This document shows positions 1 to 8,409 of a DNA stretch of 22,859 nucleotides, in pieces. Each line of letters begins with the position of its first letter. Position 1 is the first letter of the stretch. Origin of the DNA: JBILVQ01 sp044370375 (GTDB lineage Bacteria; Bacteroidota; Bacteroidia; UBA4408); assembly GCA_044370375.1 (NCBI GenBank), contig JBILVQ010000020.1, positions 1 through 22,859 on the forward strand. The letters run 5' to 3'. The notes below the pieces were generated by a model that saw only the letters and a program-made list of their open reading frames with translations, made no database searches and was not told the DNA's origin. Both the position numbers and the translations under genes were made by a program.

Positions 1-1388
1 TAGGACCTGCTTCAACAGAAAGACAAACGCTAAGTCAAATGATTGATGCAGGAATGGACGTTTGCAGAATTAACTCCTCGCATGGTAGTTACGAATTCCA
101 TCAAAAAGCTATTGATACAGTAAGGGAATTGAACCATGCCAAAAAAACAAATATTGCCATTTTGGTGGATCTGCAAGGCCCAAAGCTTAGAATTGGCAAA
201 ATGGAAAACGAAGAAGCTTTTCTTGAAAACGGACAGGAAATCATCATTACTACCAAAGAATGTTTGGGCAATGCCCAAAAAGTATATATCACTTATCCTG
301 AGTTTCCGAAAGATGTGGCCATTGGAGATAATGTTTTGGTGGATGACGGAAAAATTCTTCTTCAGGTTACAGGAACCAACAAAGCAGATGAGGTAAGGGC
401 CAAAGTAATTAATGGAGGAATACTTTCTTCCAAAAAAGGCGTGAATTTACCCAACACCAAAATATCACTTCCTTCCTTAACGGAAAAGGATCTTCAAGAC
501 TTAGATTTTGCGCTAAAAAACAATGTTGACTGGATTGGATTATCCTTTGTTCGTTCGGTAACGGATGTGGTTGATTTGAAAGAAAGAATTAAACAAGCGA
601 AAAAAAATTGCCGGGTAATTGCAAAGATTGAAAAGCCGGAGGCAATTGCTGAGATTGACAACATTATTGACCTTGCAGATGCTATCATGGTAGCCCGAGG
701 TGACCTGGGAGTAGAATTACCCTTGGAACAGGTGCCTTTGTTGCAAAAAATGATTGTAAGCAAATGTATAAAGGCATCAAAGCCGGTGATTATTGCTACA
801 CAGATGATGGAAAGCATGATTGCCAATTATTCACCCACAAGAGCAGAAGTTAATGATGTTGCCAATGCCGTATTGGATGGAGCCGATGCGGTTATGTTGA
901 GTGGAGAAACCTCGGTTGGAAAGCATCCAATTAAGGTAATTGAACACATGAACAACATTATCAAAACCATTGAAAAGGGTGGAAACATTTTTTACAAACT
1001 GCATGCCCCTCATATAAAAAACCAAACCTTTATATCCGACTCTATTTGCTACAGCGCCTGTTTAATGGCCCAGCAATCAGAAGCCAAAGGAATTGTTTCT
1101 ATGACCAATTCCGGGTACACCGCCTTCAAGCTGGCGAGTCAACGTCCCAAGGCTAATATTTTTATCTTTACCGATAACACCTCCCTGCTTACCACACTCA
1201 GTCTTGTTTGGGGAGTTAGAGGCTTTTTCTACGACCGCTATGAAAGCACCGACAATACCATCCAGGAAGTAAAGGAATTTTTGAAAAAAGAAAGACTGGT
1301 GGAAGAAAACAATTTATTGATACACATTGCCAGCATCCCGATGAAAGATAGAGGAAGGGCAAACATGATTAAATTGGGAATTGTGTAA
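1..1388 (+). CDS. pyk: Pyruvate kinase, 5'-truncated by window edge
   Basis: Catalyses phosphoenolpyruvate + ADP to pyruvate + ATP, the last step of glycolysis, in the cytoplasm. The frame is open from base 3 and reads GPASTERQTLSQMIDAG before the first internal ATG at 39, which matches the conserved start of the TIM barrel (TKI..T.GPAS), so the true start lies only about 10-15 codons upstream of the window. Visible signatures are CRINSSHG, the active-site segment VIAKIEKPEAI with the catalytic Lys near base 623, the Mg/PEP-binding ARGDLGVELP near base 693, ATQMMESM and DGADAVMLSGET. The C-terminal domain ends at a TAA. About 462 residues are present, close to full length for the family. A separate secreted-protein gene follows after 70 bp. 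The identification is certain; only the start is missing. Confidence 0.97.
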   Translation, partial: GPASTERQTLSQMIDAGMDVCRINSSHGSYEFHQKAIDTVRELNHAKKTNIAILVDLQGPKLRIGKMENEEAFLENGQEIIITTKECLGNAQKVYITYPEFPKDVAIGDNVLVDDGKILLQVTGTNKADEVRAKVINGGILSSKKGVNLPNTKISLPSLTEKDLQDLDFALKNNVDWIGLSFVRSVTDVVDLKERIKQAKKNCRVIAKIEKPEAIAEIDNIIDLADAIMVARGDLGVELPLEQVPLLQKMIVSKCIKASKPVIIATQMMESMIANYSPTRAEVNDVANAVLDGADAVMLSGETSVGKHPIKVIEHMNNIIKTIEKGGNIFYKLHAPHIKNQTFISDSICYSACLMAQQSEAKGIVSMTNSGYTAFKLASQRPKANIFIFTDNTSLLTTLSLVWGVRGFFYDRYESTDNTIQEVKEFLKKERLVEENNLLIHIASIPMKDRGRANMIKLGIV

Positions 1389-1458
1389 ACCTAATGTGGA
1401 TAACTTTTCCGGAAAGGGCCGAAGATGAAAAATTCAATTTCATAGTTTTATCATCGCT

Positions 1459-2304
1459 ATGAAAAAAATTGTCGTTCATCTGATTTTAACATTGGTCCTC
1501 ATCCTGCCCCAATGGCTTATTGCTCAGGGAAGTCAAGAAAAACCAAGCATCAATAACCTTTGGACCCATCCGGAAGAAAAAAAACACAGGGTTATTCATT
1601 GCAAGGATGATTCAGTTACCATTTATAATTCTGACCCATCCAAATATTGGCTTCAATACACAAAAAGCTACAAAAAAGAATTGGTTATAGGAGATAAACC
1701 TGAAATAGCAGGGAGGATAATTTATTCGAAAGACTCTGCCGATCAAAAATTTTACCGTTTAATTGATTATTCAAGACTTGGATTCGATTCTGTTGCAATT
1801 TTTGAACATCCGGGAGAAAAGTCAGGCATTGAAGAGTGCAAATCATTGCCGGTGGTAAATGCTCCTGACCTTATCAATTTTTACTATTCTACCGAGTACT
1901 TAAATTACCAAAAACTGGCAAGAAACGCTCCCGAATTAAAGAAAGAAGATTATTTAGCCTTACTAAAGGGAGTGTTAGAAGAATTAAAAAAACCTGAAGC
2001 TGCCGCGATCGCTAAATCCATGACAGGCAAAACGCCCGATGACCGAATTTTTAGTTATTTAACGCAAAGAATAAGGCTTGCCCCATATAATCGAAAAATT
2101 TTTCCCTCCAACCTTCAAAAAGCAAGCGTAAAGTTTAAGGGTGATGAAGCAGTGAAAAAGATAATTGCTCAATTGAGGCCATTTTTTCCTGCAAACAAAG
2201 CACTAACCGACAAGAAAGAGCCAACGAAACCGGGTGATAAAAAAGACACCAAAACCGCGGAGAAAAAAACCGGAGAAAAGGCTACATCTTCGAAAAAGAA
2301 GTAA
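1459..2304 (+). CDS. Secreted protein of unknown function with Lys-rich tail
   Basis: I do not recognise this 281-residue protein. It begins with a clear signal peptide (MKKIVVHLILTLVLI then LPQWLIAQG), so export to the periplasm or outer membrane is likely. The mature part has two halves. Residues about 30-130 look beta-rich, with aromatic and charged strands (HRVIHCKDDSVTIY, KYWLQYTKSY). Residues about 140-245 look helical (DYLALLKGVLEELKKPEAAAIAK). The last 35 residues are low-complexity and highly basic (repeated K, T, E, P, ending SSKKK). There is no lipobox and no recognisable T9SS sorting domain. The start ATG is the first in frame and is followed at once by the signal peptide. A weak promoter-like pair, TTG at 1381 and TAACTTTT at 1401 with a 17-nt gap, lies upstream. 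The gene is convergent with the minus-strand gene downstream. Confidence 0.8.
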   Translation: MKKIVVHLILTLVLILPQWLIAQGSQEKPSINNLWTHPEEKKHRVIHCKDDSVTIYNSDPSKYWLQYTKSYKKELVIGDKPEIAGRIIYSKDSADQKFYRLIDYSRLGFDSVAIFEHPGEKSGIEECKSLPVVNAPDLINFYYSTEYLNYQKLARNAPELKKEDYLALLKGVLEELKKPEAAAIAKSMTGKTPDDRIFSYLTQRIRLAPYNRKIFPSNLQKASVKFKGDEAVKKIIAQLRPFFPANKALTDKKEPTKPGDKKDTKTAEKKTGEKATSSKKK

Positions 2305-2337
2305 CCCGGAAATTCGATTCCAATAAAAAACAGGATA

Positions 2338-2363
2338 CTGAACAATAAAAATTCTTTGTTCAG
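2338..2363. terminator. Hairpin between convergent genes, possible weak terminator
   Basis: Arms CTGAACAA (2338-2345) and TTGTTCAG (2356-2363) pair perfectly over 8 bp around a 10-nt loop. The hairpin sits in the 55-bp gap between the secreted-protein gene (plus) and the membrane-protein gene (minus), and overlaps the minus gene's stop codon. On the minus strand a run of six T follows a few bases after the stem; on the plus strand there is no T-run. This would be a terminator mainly for the minus-strand operon, and it is weak. Confidence 0.35.
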
Positions 2364-3064
2364 GTTGCGAAATTAATTTCCCGCTCTGACTCCACGGAGA
2401 GAAGACTTCTCAATCCAACGTAAAAAAACCAATTCGAAATAGCCAATAAAACATGGCTGATGTCTGCATGGTTAAACCACTTGTTGAAACCCAAAAAGAG
2501 CATGTGCACCAGAGCGGCCAAAATAGCAAAGGAAATACCATACATAATTTTCTTTGAACTGAGGGATGCGGTTCTGCGGTACAAATGAACCTGAATGGGA
2601 AGAACAACAAAAAGAATCCCCAATACTGCATGAAATTGAACCCAAACAAAAACCCTTAATACAAATACAAGGTAAATGGTAGTTAAAAAACTTAGCAGGT
2701 TCAAAAAAATCAATCCTTGAAATAAAAAACCGGGCTTTAATTCCTTTATCTGTTTGGCTGCAATTAGCTGAAAAGAAACAACAGCCAACATGCCCGAAAG
2801 CCAGGAAGGAATCTTCCATGCCGGGCTCAGGTAATACTGTAGGCCATGTCCTGCTAACCCTCCCCAAAAAGTAGAAAAGAACATAAAAAAGAAAAAAGCC
2901 AAAACATAAAGATTATTCCTTGCACTAAAATGTTCTGCTTTAATTCTAAAAAAGCTAATCAAACAAATTAGAGAAATTAAAAAATCAGACAACATGGTAA
3001 CCGGTTCATTAATTACCAGAGAACCTATGGATACGGAAGGTTGAAGTAAATCTTGGGGCACCAT
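2360..3064 (-). CDS. Seven-helix integral membrane protein, DUF6962-like
   Basis: A 234-residue protein with about seven hydrophobic helices (roughly residues 21-40, 51-70, 87-105, 113-135, 139-159, 173-194, 203-220) and almost no soluble part. Polar residues inside or next to helices stand out: Glu20 and Asp27 in helix 1 (NEPVTMLSDF), GGLAGHG with His73 after helix 2, and WFNHADISH with His199, Asp201 and His204 at the start of helix 7. From memory this pattern resembles the DUF6962 family; the buried His/Asp residues also recall 7-TM metal hydrolases of the CREST superfamily (alkaline ceramidases, PAQR), but the exact CREST spacing is not there, so that link is inference. It follows the aminotransferase gene by only 3 nt and is almost certainly co-transcribed with it. 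Confidence 0.72.
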   Translation of the reverse strand: MVPQDLLQPSVSIGSLVINEPVTMLSDFLISLICLISFFRIKAEHFSARNNLYVLAFFFFMFFSTFWGGLAGHGLQYYLSPAWKIPSWLSGMLAVVSFQLIAAKQIKELKPGFLFQGLIFLNLLSFLTTIYLVFVLRVFVWVQFHAVLGILFVVLPIQVHLYRRTASLSSKKIMYGISFAILAALVHMLFLGFNKWFNHADISHVLLAISNWFFYVGLRSLLSVESEREINFAT

Positions 3065-3067
3065 GTT

Positions 3068-4231
3068 TTAAGACCTGAAAAAACGAGTTAAACGATCTCC
3101 TGCTTCCTGCAAAGTTTGTTCTTTCTTGGCAAAACAGAAACGAACCACCTTATGATCCATACCACTTATATAAAAGGGAGAAAGGGGAACACAGGCTACA
3201 CCTGCTTTCTGGGTAAGCCAAACCGCAAATTCTTTATCGCTTAGTGACGAAAAATTACCAAAGTGCATGAGTTGGAAATAGGTTCCGTATCCGGAGAGTG
3301 CTTCAAAGGGAGTGTGCGCCATTAATGCCAAAAAAAAGTCGCGCTTCTGCTGATAAAAGCTTCCAAGTCCGAGATACTTTTCAGGATTAGCAAGATATTC
3401 AGCAATGGCATATTGCATGGGGGTGTTTACAGAAAAAACATTAAACTGATGAACTTTTCTGAACTCACTCATTAATTTTTCAGGAGCCACAATATACCCT
3501 AATTTCCATCCGGTAACATGAAAGGACTTTCCGAAAGAAGAAACCACAAAAGCTCTTTCCCTAAGCTCCGGAAAACCGGTAATGCTGAAATGCTTTTGCC
3601 GGTCAAAAATAATGTGCTCATAAACCTCATCACTTAAAATAACGATTTCTGTACCTCTTGTAATTTCAATCAATGAAAGGATATCTTCCTCAGAAAAAAT
3701 AGTACAAGCAGGGTTATTCGGGGTATTTACGATGATCATTCGGGTTAAGGAATTAACCTTTCCTCTTACTTCATGCCAATTTAATTTATAGTCAGGAAAC
3801 TGCAAATCAACCGTTACTACTTTTCCTCCGGCCATTTCAACAGCAGGCGCATAACAATCATATGCAGGTTGAATAATTATGACTTCATCACCGGGATGAA
3901 TACAAGACAGTATGGCTGTGAATATTGCCTGTGTTGCACCCGCGGTAATGGTAACTTCGGTATCGGGATGATAAACAGCACCATACAAGGACTCTGTTTT
4001 TGCGGCAATTACTTCGCGCAAACCAATTACACCTGGCATAGGAGCGTACTGGTTTTTATTCTCCTTCATGGCTTTACAAACCAAATCAGTTAACTCTGGG
4101 GAGCATTCAAAATCAGGGAAACCCTGCGATAAATTAACTGCATTGTGTTCTATGGCCAATTTGCTCATCACAGAAAAGATGGAGGTTCCTGTGCCCGGCA
4201 GCCGTGAACGAATACTTCCTGAAAAATGCAT
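3068..4231 (-). CDS. Class I PLP aminotransferase, methionine/kynurenine aminotransferase type
   Basis: A fold-type I pyridoxal-phosphate aminotransferase that moves an amino group from an amino acid (methionine or an aromatic/kynurenine-type donor) to a 2-oxo acid in the cytoplasm. Signatures are NLSQGFPDFECSPEL, NQYAPMPGV, the cofactor-phosphate region TAGATQAIF, NTPNNP, SDEVYE and the Schiff-base lysine in SSFGKSFHVTGWKLGY (Lys235 counting from the chosen start). The closest well-known protein I can recall is E. coli YbdL. The frame is open further upstream to 4324, but I chose the ATG at 4231 because it gives 387 residues beginning just before RLPGTGTSIFSVMS, as in YbdL (about 386), and because a good promoter lies between the two candidate starts. 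The exact substrate cannot be read from sequence. First gene of a two-gene operon with the 7-TM protein. Confidence 0.9.
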   Translation of the reverse strand: MHFSGSIRSRLPGTGTSIFSVMSKLAIEHNAVNLSQGFPDFECSPELTDLVCKAMKENKNQYAPMPGVIGLREVIAAKTESLYGAVYHPDTEVTITAGATQAIFTAILSCIHPGDEVIIIQPAYDCYAPAVEMAGGKVVTVDLQFPDYKLNWHEVRGKVNSLTRMIIVNTPNNPACTIFSEEDILSLIEITRGTEIVILSDEVYEHIIFDRQKHFSITGFPELRERAFVVSSFGKSFHVTGWKLGYIVAPEKLMSEFRKVHQFNVFSVNTPMQYAIAEYLANPEKYLGLGSFYQQKRDFFLALMAHTPFEALSGYGTYFQLMHFGNFSSLSDKEFAVWLTQKAGVACVPLSPFYISGMDHKVVRFCFAKKEQTLQEAGDRLTRFFRS

Positions 4232-4240
4232 TGCTTTTTG

Positions 4241-4248
4241 TAGTTTTG
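4241..4248 (+). promoter_or_regulatory. Possible -7 box for nadD
   Basis: TAGTTTTG fits TAnnTTTG on the plus strand, 68 nt before the nadD ATG. No TTG is found at the expected -33 distance (only CTG at 4219), so this is a half-supported promoter. It would overlap the leader of the divergent aminotransferase gene. Confidence 0.3.
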
Positions 4249-4263
4249 CCTTGAATGGAGGAA

Positions 4264-4293
4264 CAAACATACAATTTTCGAAAAACAAACAAA
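4264..4293 (-). promoter_or_regulatory. Bacteroidota-type promoter for the aminotransferase operon
   Basis: Read on the minus strand, TATGTTTG (4271-4264) matches the -7 consensus TAnnTTTG exactly, and TTTG (4293-4290) stands 18 nt upstream as the -33 box. Transcription would begin around 4257, giving a leader of about 25 nt before the ATG at 4231. This position rules against the longer start at 4324. Confidence 0.65.
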
Positions 4294-4316
4294 GTGTCAT
4301 TTCAATAATCGATTTT

Positions 4317-4901
4317 ATGAACAAAAAAACCGGACTGTTCTTCGGATCATTTAATCCTATTCATGTTGGACATTTGATTTTGGCCCAATCGATGCTGAAT
4401 GAGCAGGCCTTAAGCGAAGTTTGGTTTATTGTTTCACCACAAAACCCATTGAAATCAAAAGCCGGATTACTCTCCGAACACCACCGAATCTCTATGGTAA
4501 GAGAGGCTATTGCTGACAATCCGAAGTTCAAAGCCAGTGATATTGAGTTTCATTTATCACAGCCCTCCTACACCATTCACACGCTGTTGCATTTGAAGGA
4601 AAAATATCCAGACAAATCCTTTTATTTGATCATGGGTGCCGACAATTTGTCTAATTTCCACAAATGGAAAAACTATGAGGAGATTCTAAACAACTACAAG
4701 GTTTTGGTTTACCCCAGAATTCACACTCAGGAGGAGGTTCAAAAAATTATTCATCCAAACATTGTTGAAACCAAGGCACCTGTAATGGAAATATCCTCCA
4801 GTAAAATTAGGGAAGACATCAAACAAGGAAAAGACATTCGCTATTTACTAACAGAACCTGTTTTCAAATACCTTACAGAAATGCACTTTTACAAAAAATG
4901 A
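4317..4901 (+). CDS. nadD: Nicotinate-nucleotide adenylyltransferase
   Basis: Transfers AMP from ATP to nicotinate mononucleotide to form deamido-NAD, an essential step of NAD biosynthesis in the cytoplasm. The nucleotidyltransferase fold is marked by GSFNPIHVGHL at residues 10-20 (the GxFxPxHxGH ATP-binding motif), the NaMN-region GADNL at 107-111, and SSSKIRED at 160-167 (the SxxxIR motif). The frame is open upstream to 4068, but that stretch runs antisense through the aminotransferase, and the ATG at 4317 gives the canonical MNKKTGLFFGSFNP start and a normal 194-residue length. The stop overlaps the next gene's start by 4 nt (ATGA), so the two are translationally coupled. It is divergent from the aminotransferase operon. 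Confidence 0.95.
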   Translation: MNKKTGLFFGSFNPIHVGHLILAQSMLNEQALSEVWFIVSPQNPLKSKAGLLSEHHRISMVREAIADNPKFKASDIEFHLSQPSYTIHTLLHLKEKYPDKSFYLIMGADNLSNFHKWKNYEEILNNYKVLVYPRIHTQEEVQKIIHPNIVETKAPVMEISSSKIREDIKQGKDIRYLLTEPVFKYLTEMHFYKK

Positions 4902-5704
4902 AATTTTATCCGGAAGACACCATTTTTTTGGAATATAACTACCTGGCAAAAGCAGGAAAACCATGTTTGCTTTTTCTGAACGGACTCACCCAATCCTTTG
5001 ATGCATGGAATAACACCATTGCTCATCTGGAAAAAAAATTCGAAATACTATTGGTTGATTTAATCAATCAGGGCAATAGCAGCAAAACAGAACGCGAAAT
5101 TGATTTTAACGAACATGCTGCAATCATCCACAAACTAATAAAGCATCTTAAAATAAATGAAGTTTGGATTGTAGGAATTTCTTATGGCAGTATTGTGGCA
5201 CAGCACTATGCAAATTTGTTCCCCCTTTCTTTAAAGGGCCTCGTATTAATTTCGTCCTTTGCAAAAAAAAACAACTACTATAGAGCCATTGAAGTTGCGT
5301 GGAAAAATTCAATTGAACAAATGGGTTATAAATACTTTCTTCAAACTATTTTCCCCTTTGTTTTAGGAAAAACTTATTTTGAAGGAGCTGAGTTTTCAAT
5401 AGAAAAAATCCTCAGCGAAAGGTTATCTAAACCCTTTAATGAAAAGTCACTTAAATTGTTGATGAAGGCAACGGAAGAAAGGAAGGACTTTAGCGAGGAA
5501 CTTAAATCAGTTAAAGCACCAGTATTGATTCTTCACGGAGAGGAAGACACACTTTTTACCGTTGAGATGGCCCAATATCTTGCGCAGACAATCCCACAAT
5601 CATTATTAAAAATATTGCCTCAAACAGGACATAGTATTAATGTGGAGCAACCTTTTTTATTAGCAAGATTAGTTGAGGAATTTATCGAAACAAAAACAAC
5701 CTAA
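4898..5704 (+). CDS. Alpha/beta-hydrolase fold protein
   Basis: A 268-residue alpha/beta hydrolase without a signal peptide, so probably cytoplasmic. The catalytic triad is readable: nucleophile Ser95 in the elbow GISYG, Asp217 in LHGEEDTLF and His245 in TGHSINVE. The oxyanion region is LFLNGLTQSFDAW near residue 25-37. A cap domain of about 80 residues (125-205) separates the nucleophile half from the acid. The substrate is unknown: esterases, lactonases and MenH-like lyases share this layout. It overlaps nadD by 4 nt and so is expressed with it; no NAD-related role is known to me. Its stop codon overlaps the 3' end of the convergent glycosyltransferase gene by 4 nt. Confidence 0.88.
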   Translation: MKFYPEDTIFLEYNYLAKAGKPCLLFLNGLTQSFDAWNNTIAHLEKKFEILLVDLINQGNSSKTEREIDFNEHAAIIHKLIKHLKINEVWIVGISYGSIVAQHYANLFPLSLKGLVLISSFAKKNNYYRAIEVAWKNSIEQMGYKYFLQTIFPFVLGKTYFEGAEFSIEKILSERLSKPFNEKSLKLLMKATEERKDFSEELKSVKAPVLILHGEEDTLFTVEMAQYLAQTIPQSLLKILPQTGHSINVEQPFLLARLVEEFIETKTT

Positions 5705-6570
5705 AGCAATCTGTAATTTTCATATCTGAACAAAGGCTTATTAAAAATAGTTTCTAAAACAGAAAGAATCTTGTCTTTCCATTTTACTTTATTCTTACTT
5801 GCATCATAAACAAAATCCCAATTGGCTTTGTCTATTCTTGGAATCATTACCTTAGGGTGTGATGATTTAAACTCCATTAAAGAATCAATGTTTGAATAAT
5901 CGTATTCGTTTGCAGAAGCAACCATTTTTTTTACCTCCTCTTCCGAATGCCACAAAAGATTAAAATTCTTCTGCTTTTCCATTTGATGATACGGGTTCTT
6001 CACCCATCCATAATGAAAAACGGATGCCTGAATTTGTTTTACCCTCAATTTCTGATTGTTCAATCTAAAACCCTGGGCATCCCTATAAGATTGTATCCCT
6101 TTCAAATTCCTAACAATACGAACCTCTTTTTGGTACCACCTGCGGGAATTACCGATATACCTGTAATGTCCGTAAAAATGGAGGTAACGAAACAAGAGGC
6201 CTTCCACCTTTGGATTATGCAAATGAGAAGCCATTTGACGGCGGATTTCATCATAATCTGCTTCATGTAAAACCTCATCGGCCTGTAAGTAAAAAATCCA
6301 ATCGGTATCCTGCGAAACAGCTGCTAAACCTTTATTGGTTTCAAGGGCCAAAACCTGCCCTCCTTTTCTTACTGCATCATCCCAAATGGAATTTAAAATC
6401 CTAATCTTTCGATCGTCAATCCCTTTTATCAATGCTTCCGTATTATCTTCCGACTTACCCAAAACAACGATTAATTCATCTACCAATGGGAGTAAAGATT
6501 GGATGGACTCAACCACCGGATAATCGAATTTGCCGGCATTTCGAATAAAGGTAACCCCAGTAACTTTCAT
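5701..6570 (-). CDS. GT-A-fold glycosyltransferase, family 2-like
   Basis: A 289-residue glycosyltransferase that probably adds a sugar to a surface polysaccharide or lipid-linked glycan on the cytoplasmic face of the inner membrane. The N-terminus begins directly with the Rossmann-like strand MKVTGVTFIRNAGKFDYP; ELIVVLGKSEDNT (32-44) is the nucleotide-sugar region; and WIFYLQADEVLHE (91-103) carries the acidic DxD-equivalent as QADE. FHYGWVKNP near 185-193 is a conserved acceptor-side motif in related proteins. No transmembrane segment is seen. Short-chain family 2 enzymes of this type are often called WaaE/KdtX-like. It converges on the hydrolase gene (4-nt overlap) and is divergent from the S41 protease across 69 bp. 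The donor sugar is not predictable. Confidence 0.85.
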   Translation of the reverse strand: MKVTGVTFIRNAGKFDYPVVESIQSLLPLVDELIVVLGKSEDNTEALIKGIDDRKIRILNSIWDDAVRKGGQVLALETNKGLAAVSQDTDWIFYLQADEVLHEADYDEIRRQMASHLHNPKVEGLLFRYLHFYGHYRYIGNSRRWYQKEVRIVRNLKGIQSYRDAQGFRLNNQKLRVKQIQASVFHYGWVKNPYHQMEKQKNFNLLWHSEEEVKKMVASANEYDYSNIDSLMEFKSSHPKVMIPRIDKANWDFVYDASKNKVKWKDKILSVLETIFNKPLFRYENYRLL

Positions 6571-6609
6571 AACAAACGCTAAAATTAAACAAACAAAAGA
6601 GAATTACTT

Positions 6610-6617
6610 TATCTTTG
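6610..6617 (+). promoter_or_regulatory. -7 box for S41 protease 1
   Basis: TATCTTTG is an exact match to TAnnTTTG, 22 nt before the ATG at 6640, which would give a leader of about 16 nt. No TTG -33 element is seen at 17-23 nt upstream. Confidence 0.5.
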
Positions 6618-6639
6618 AAGATTAAATCCTCACTTGTAC

Positions 6640-8409
6640 ATGGTTAAGCGGCTATTTAAGCAATCGAAATTGTTTTTTGGAATTACCTTAATTGTTGCCA
6701 GTATTGGTCTTTTCAGTTTTGGCTCCGATCAAAGCTTTTTCGAAATTTCAAAAAATCTCGACATTCTTGTCACAACCTTAAGGGAAGTGGAAGCCAATTA
6801 TGTAGATGAGGTCAATGTTACAGCGGTGGTTCAAAAAGGCATCCACGCGATGTTGGAAAATTTAGACCCCTATACGGAATTTATCCCTGAAGAATCAGTT
6901 GAAGACTTCAAACTAACCCATGTTTCAACAGATTATGGCGGTATTGGTGCCTTGATACAAGCCATCAACAATGAAATGGTTGTATCAGAGGTCTTGGAAG
7001 GATTACCGGCACAAAAATCAGACCTTAAGCCGGGAGATGTCATTCTTAAGGTAAATGATGTTGAAGTTAGCGGAAAAAAAGTGGAAGAAATTAGTAGTCT
7101 TTTAAAGGGCGCTAAAAAATCTTCTATCAAAGTCACCATCAAAAGAGCTGGTGTGAATGGTGTTCTTGTCAAAAACATCCAGCGAGAAGAAATTAAAATC
7201 CCCAACGTATCCTATGCTGGGTTTATTGAGAATGGAATCGGCTATATTAAGTTGGACAAATTTCTTGAGAACAGTGCACTGGAGGTAAAAGAGGCATTTG
7301 TAGCGCTAAAACAACAACAAGCGCTAAAAGGAATCATTCTTGATTTGAGGGAAAATGGAGGTGGAATTATGATGGATGCTGTAAAAATTTCAAATTTATT
7401 CTTACCCAAAGGCCAGCTAATTGTTTCTCAGAAAGGGCGAAAAAAAGAAAATAACGCTGAATATTTTGCAAGCTCCGAGCCGGTAGATATCAACGTACCT
7501 TTGGTTGTTTTGGTTGACAATGGTTCTGCTTCTGCCTCAGAAATTGTAACCGGAGCAATCCAAGAAACTGACAGGGGAGTAATCATTGGTCAGAGAACCT
7601 TTGGAAAAGGGTTGGTTCAAAACACCGTAAATTTATCTTACAATGCTTTGCTCAAAGTGACGATTGCCAAATATTATACACCAAGCGGACGTTCAATTCA
7701 AGCCCTTGATTACACCCATCGCAAAAAAGATGGCAGTGTAGATAAAGTTGCAGATTCATTGATTACCGCATTTACCACCAAGGGAGGAAGAATTGTATAT
7801 GATGGCAGCGGCATTTTTCCTGACATTCTAACCAAAGAAAAAAATTATCACCAAATAACTGCTGAACTGTTCGGGAAGAATATATTTTTCTTCTTTAGTA
7901 ATAATTATTTTAGCAGTCATTCCACAATTTCTCCTGCCCGCGATTTTTCTCTTTCGGAAGTTGATTTCCAAAATTTTAAAGCTTTTGTGAAAGAAAAGAA
8001 TTTTACCTATCAGACCCGATCAGAACAAATTAGTTCGAGCCTTGAAAAGAGCATTCAGGAAGAATCAAAAGATCAAGAAGCTTTGGCGCAAATTAAAATT
8101 TTGAATCAAAAAATCCAGGCATCAAAGGAAAATGATTTAGAAAAATACAGAAACGAAATAGAAGAAGTTTTAGAGGGAGAAATTGCTGCCAGGTATTATT
8201 TTCAAAAAGGAAGAATAGAAAGCACTTTCAATGATGATGCAGAAATAACCGAAGCATTAAAAGTCCTTAAAAACCCAAGCCTCTATCAATCCATAATAAA
8301 AGGAGAAGGCAGTTTTAAAACCATCGGCAAACCCGAGGATAAATCACAGACAGAAAATACCGCGTCTAAAGATTCAGACATAAGCCCGGAAGAGGCCATT
8401 GATGAGTAA
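6640..8409 (+). CDS. S41 family C-terminal processing peptidase (paralog 1)
   Basis: A periplasmic serine protease of the CtpA/Prc family that cleaves proteins near their C-termini. A single N-terminal hydrophobic segment (about residues 11-28) serves as signal or anchor. It is followed by a helical region ending in LENLDPYTEFIPEE, a PDZ domain (about 85-165, with YGGIGALI and DLKPGDVILKVNDVEV) and the protease core. The catalytic residues are Ser298 (middle Ser of NGSASASE), Lys323 (TFGKGLVQ) and Gln327, at the spacing known for CtpB and Prc. The usual LRxNPGG motif reads LRENGGG, so Gly240 replaces the common Pro. The tail beyond residue 560 is acidic and low-complexity. I chose the ATG at 6640 over an in-frame TTG two codons earlier. 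Length 589. A close paralog lies at 19415. Confidence 0.93.
   Translation: MVKRLFKQSKLFFGITLIVASIGLFSFGSDQSFFEISKNLDILVTTLREVEANYVDEVNVTAVVQKGIHAMLENLDPYTEFIPEESVEDFKLTHVSTDYGGIGALIQAINNEMVVSEVLEGLPAQKSDLKPGDVILKVNDVEVSGKKVEEISSLLKGAKKSSIKVTIKRAGVNGVLVKNIQREEIKIPNVSYAGFIENGIGYIKLDKFLENSALEVKEAFVALKQQQALKGIILDLRENGGGIMMDAVKISNLFLPKGQLIVSQKGRKKENNAEYFASSEPVDINVPLVVLVDNGSASASEIVTGAIQETDRGVIIGQRTFGKGLVQNTVNLSYNALLKVTIAKYYTPSGRSIQALDYTHRKKDGSVDKVADSLITAFTTKGGRIVYDGSGIFPDILTKEKNYHQITAELFGKNIFFFFSNNYFSSHSTISPARDFSLSEVDFQNFKAFVKEKNFTYQTRSEQISSSLEKSIQEESKDQEALAQIKILNQKIQASKENDLEKYRNEIEEVLEGEIAARYYFQKGRIESTFNDDAEITEALKVLKNPSLYQSIIKGEGSFKTIGKPEDKSQTENTASKDSDISPEEAIDE

Noticed and set aside
1404..1416. 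Palindrome TTTCCGGAAA after pyk as a terminator
   Set aside because: The stem has no loop and no T-run; too small to be a terminator.
4068..4316. N-terminal extension of the nadD frame upstream of 4317
   Set aside because: It runs antisense through the aminotransferase coding region; the canonical NadD start and normal length begin at 4317.
4232..4324. N-terminal extension of the aminotransferase frame up to 4324
   Set aside because: It would place the promoter boxes inside the gene and add 31 residues not seen in YbdL-type enzymes, and it would overlap nadD.
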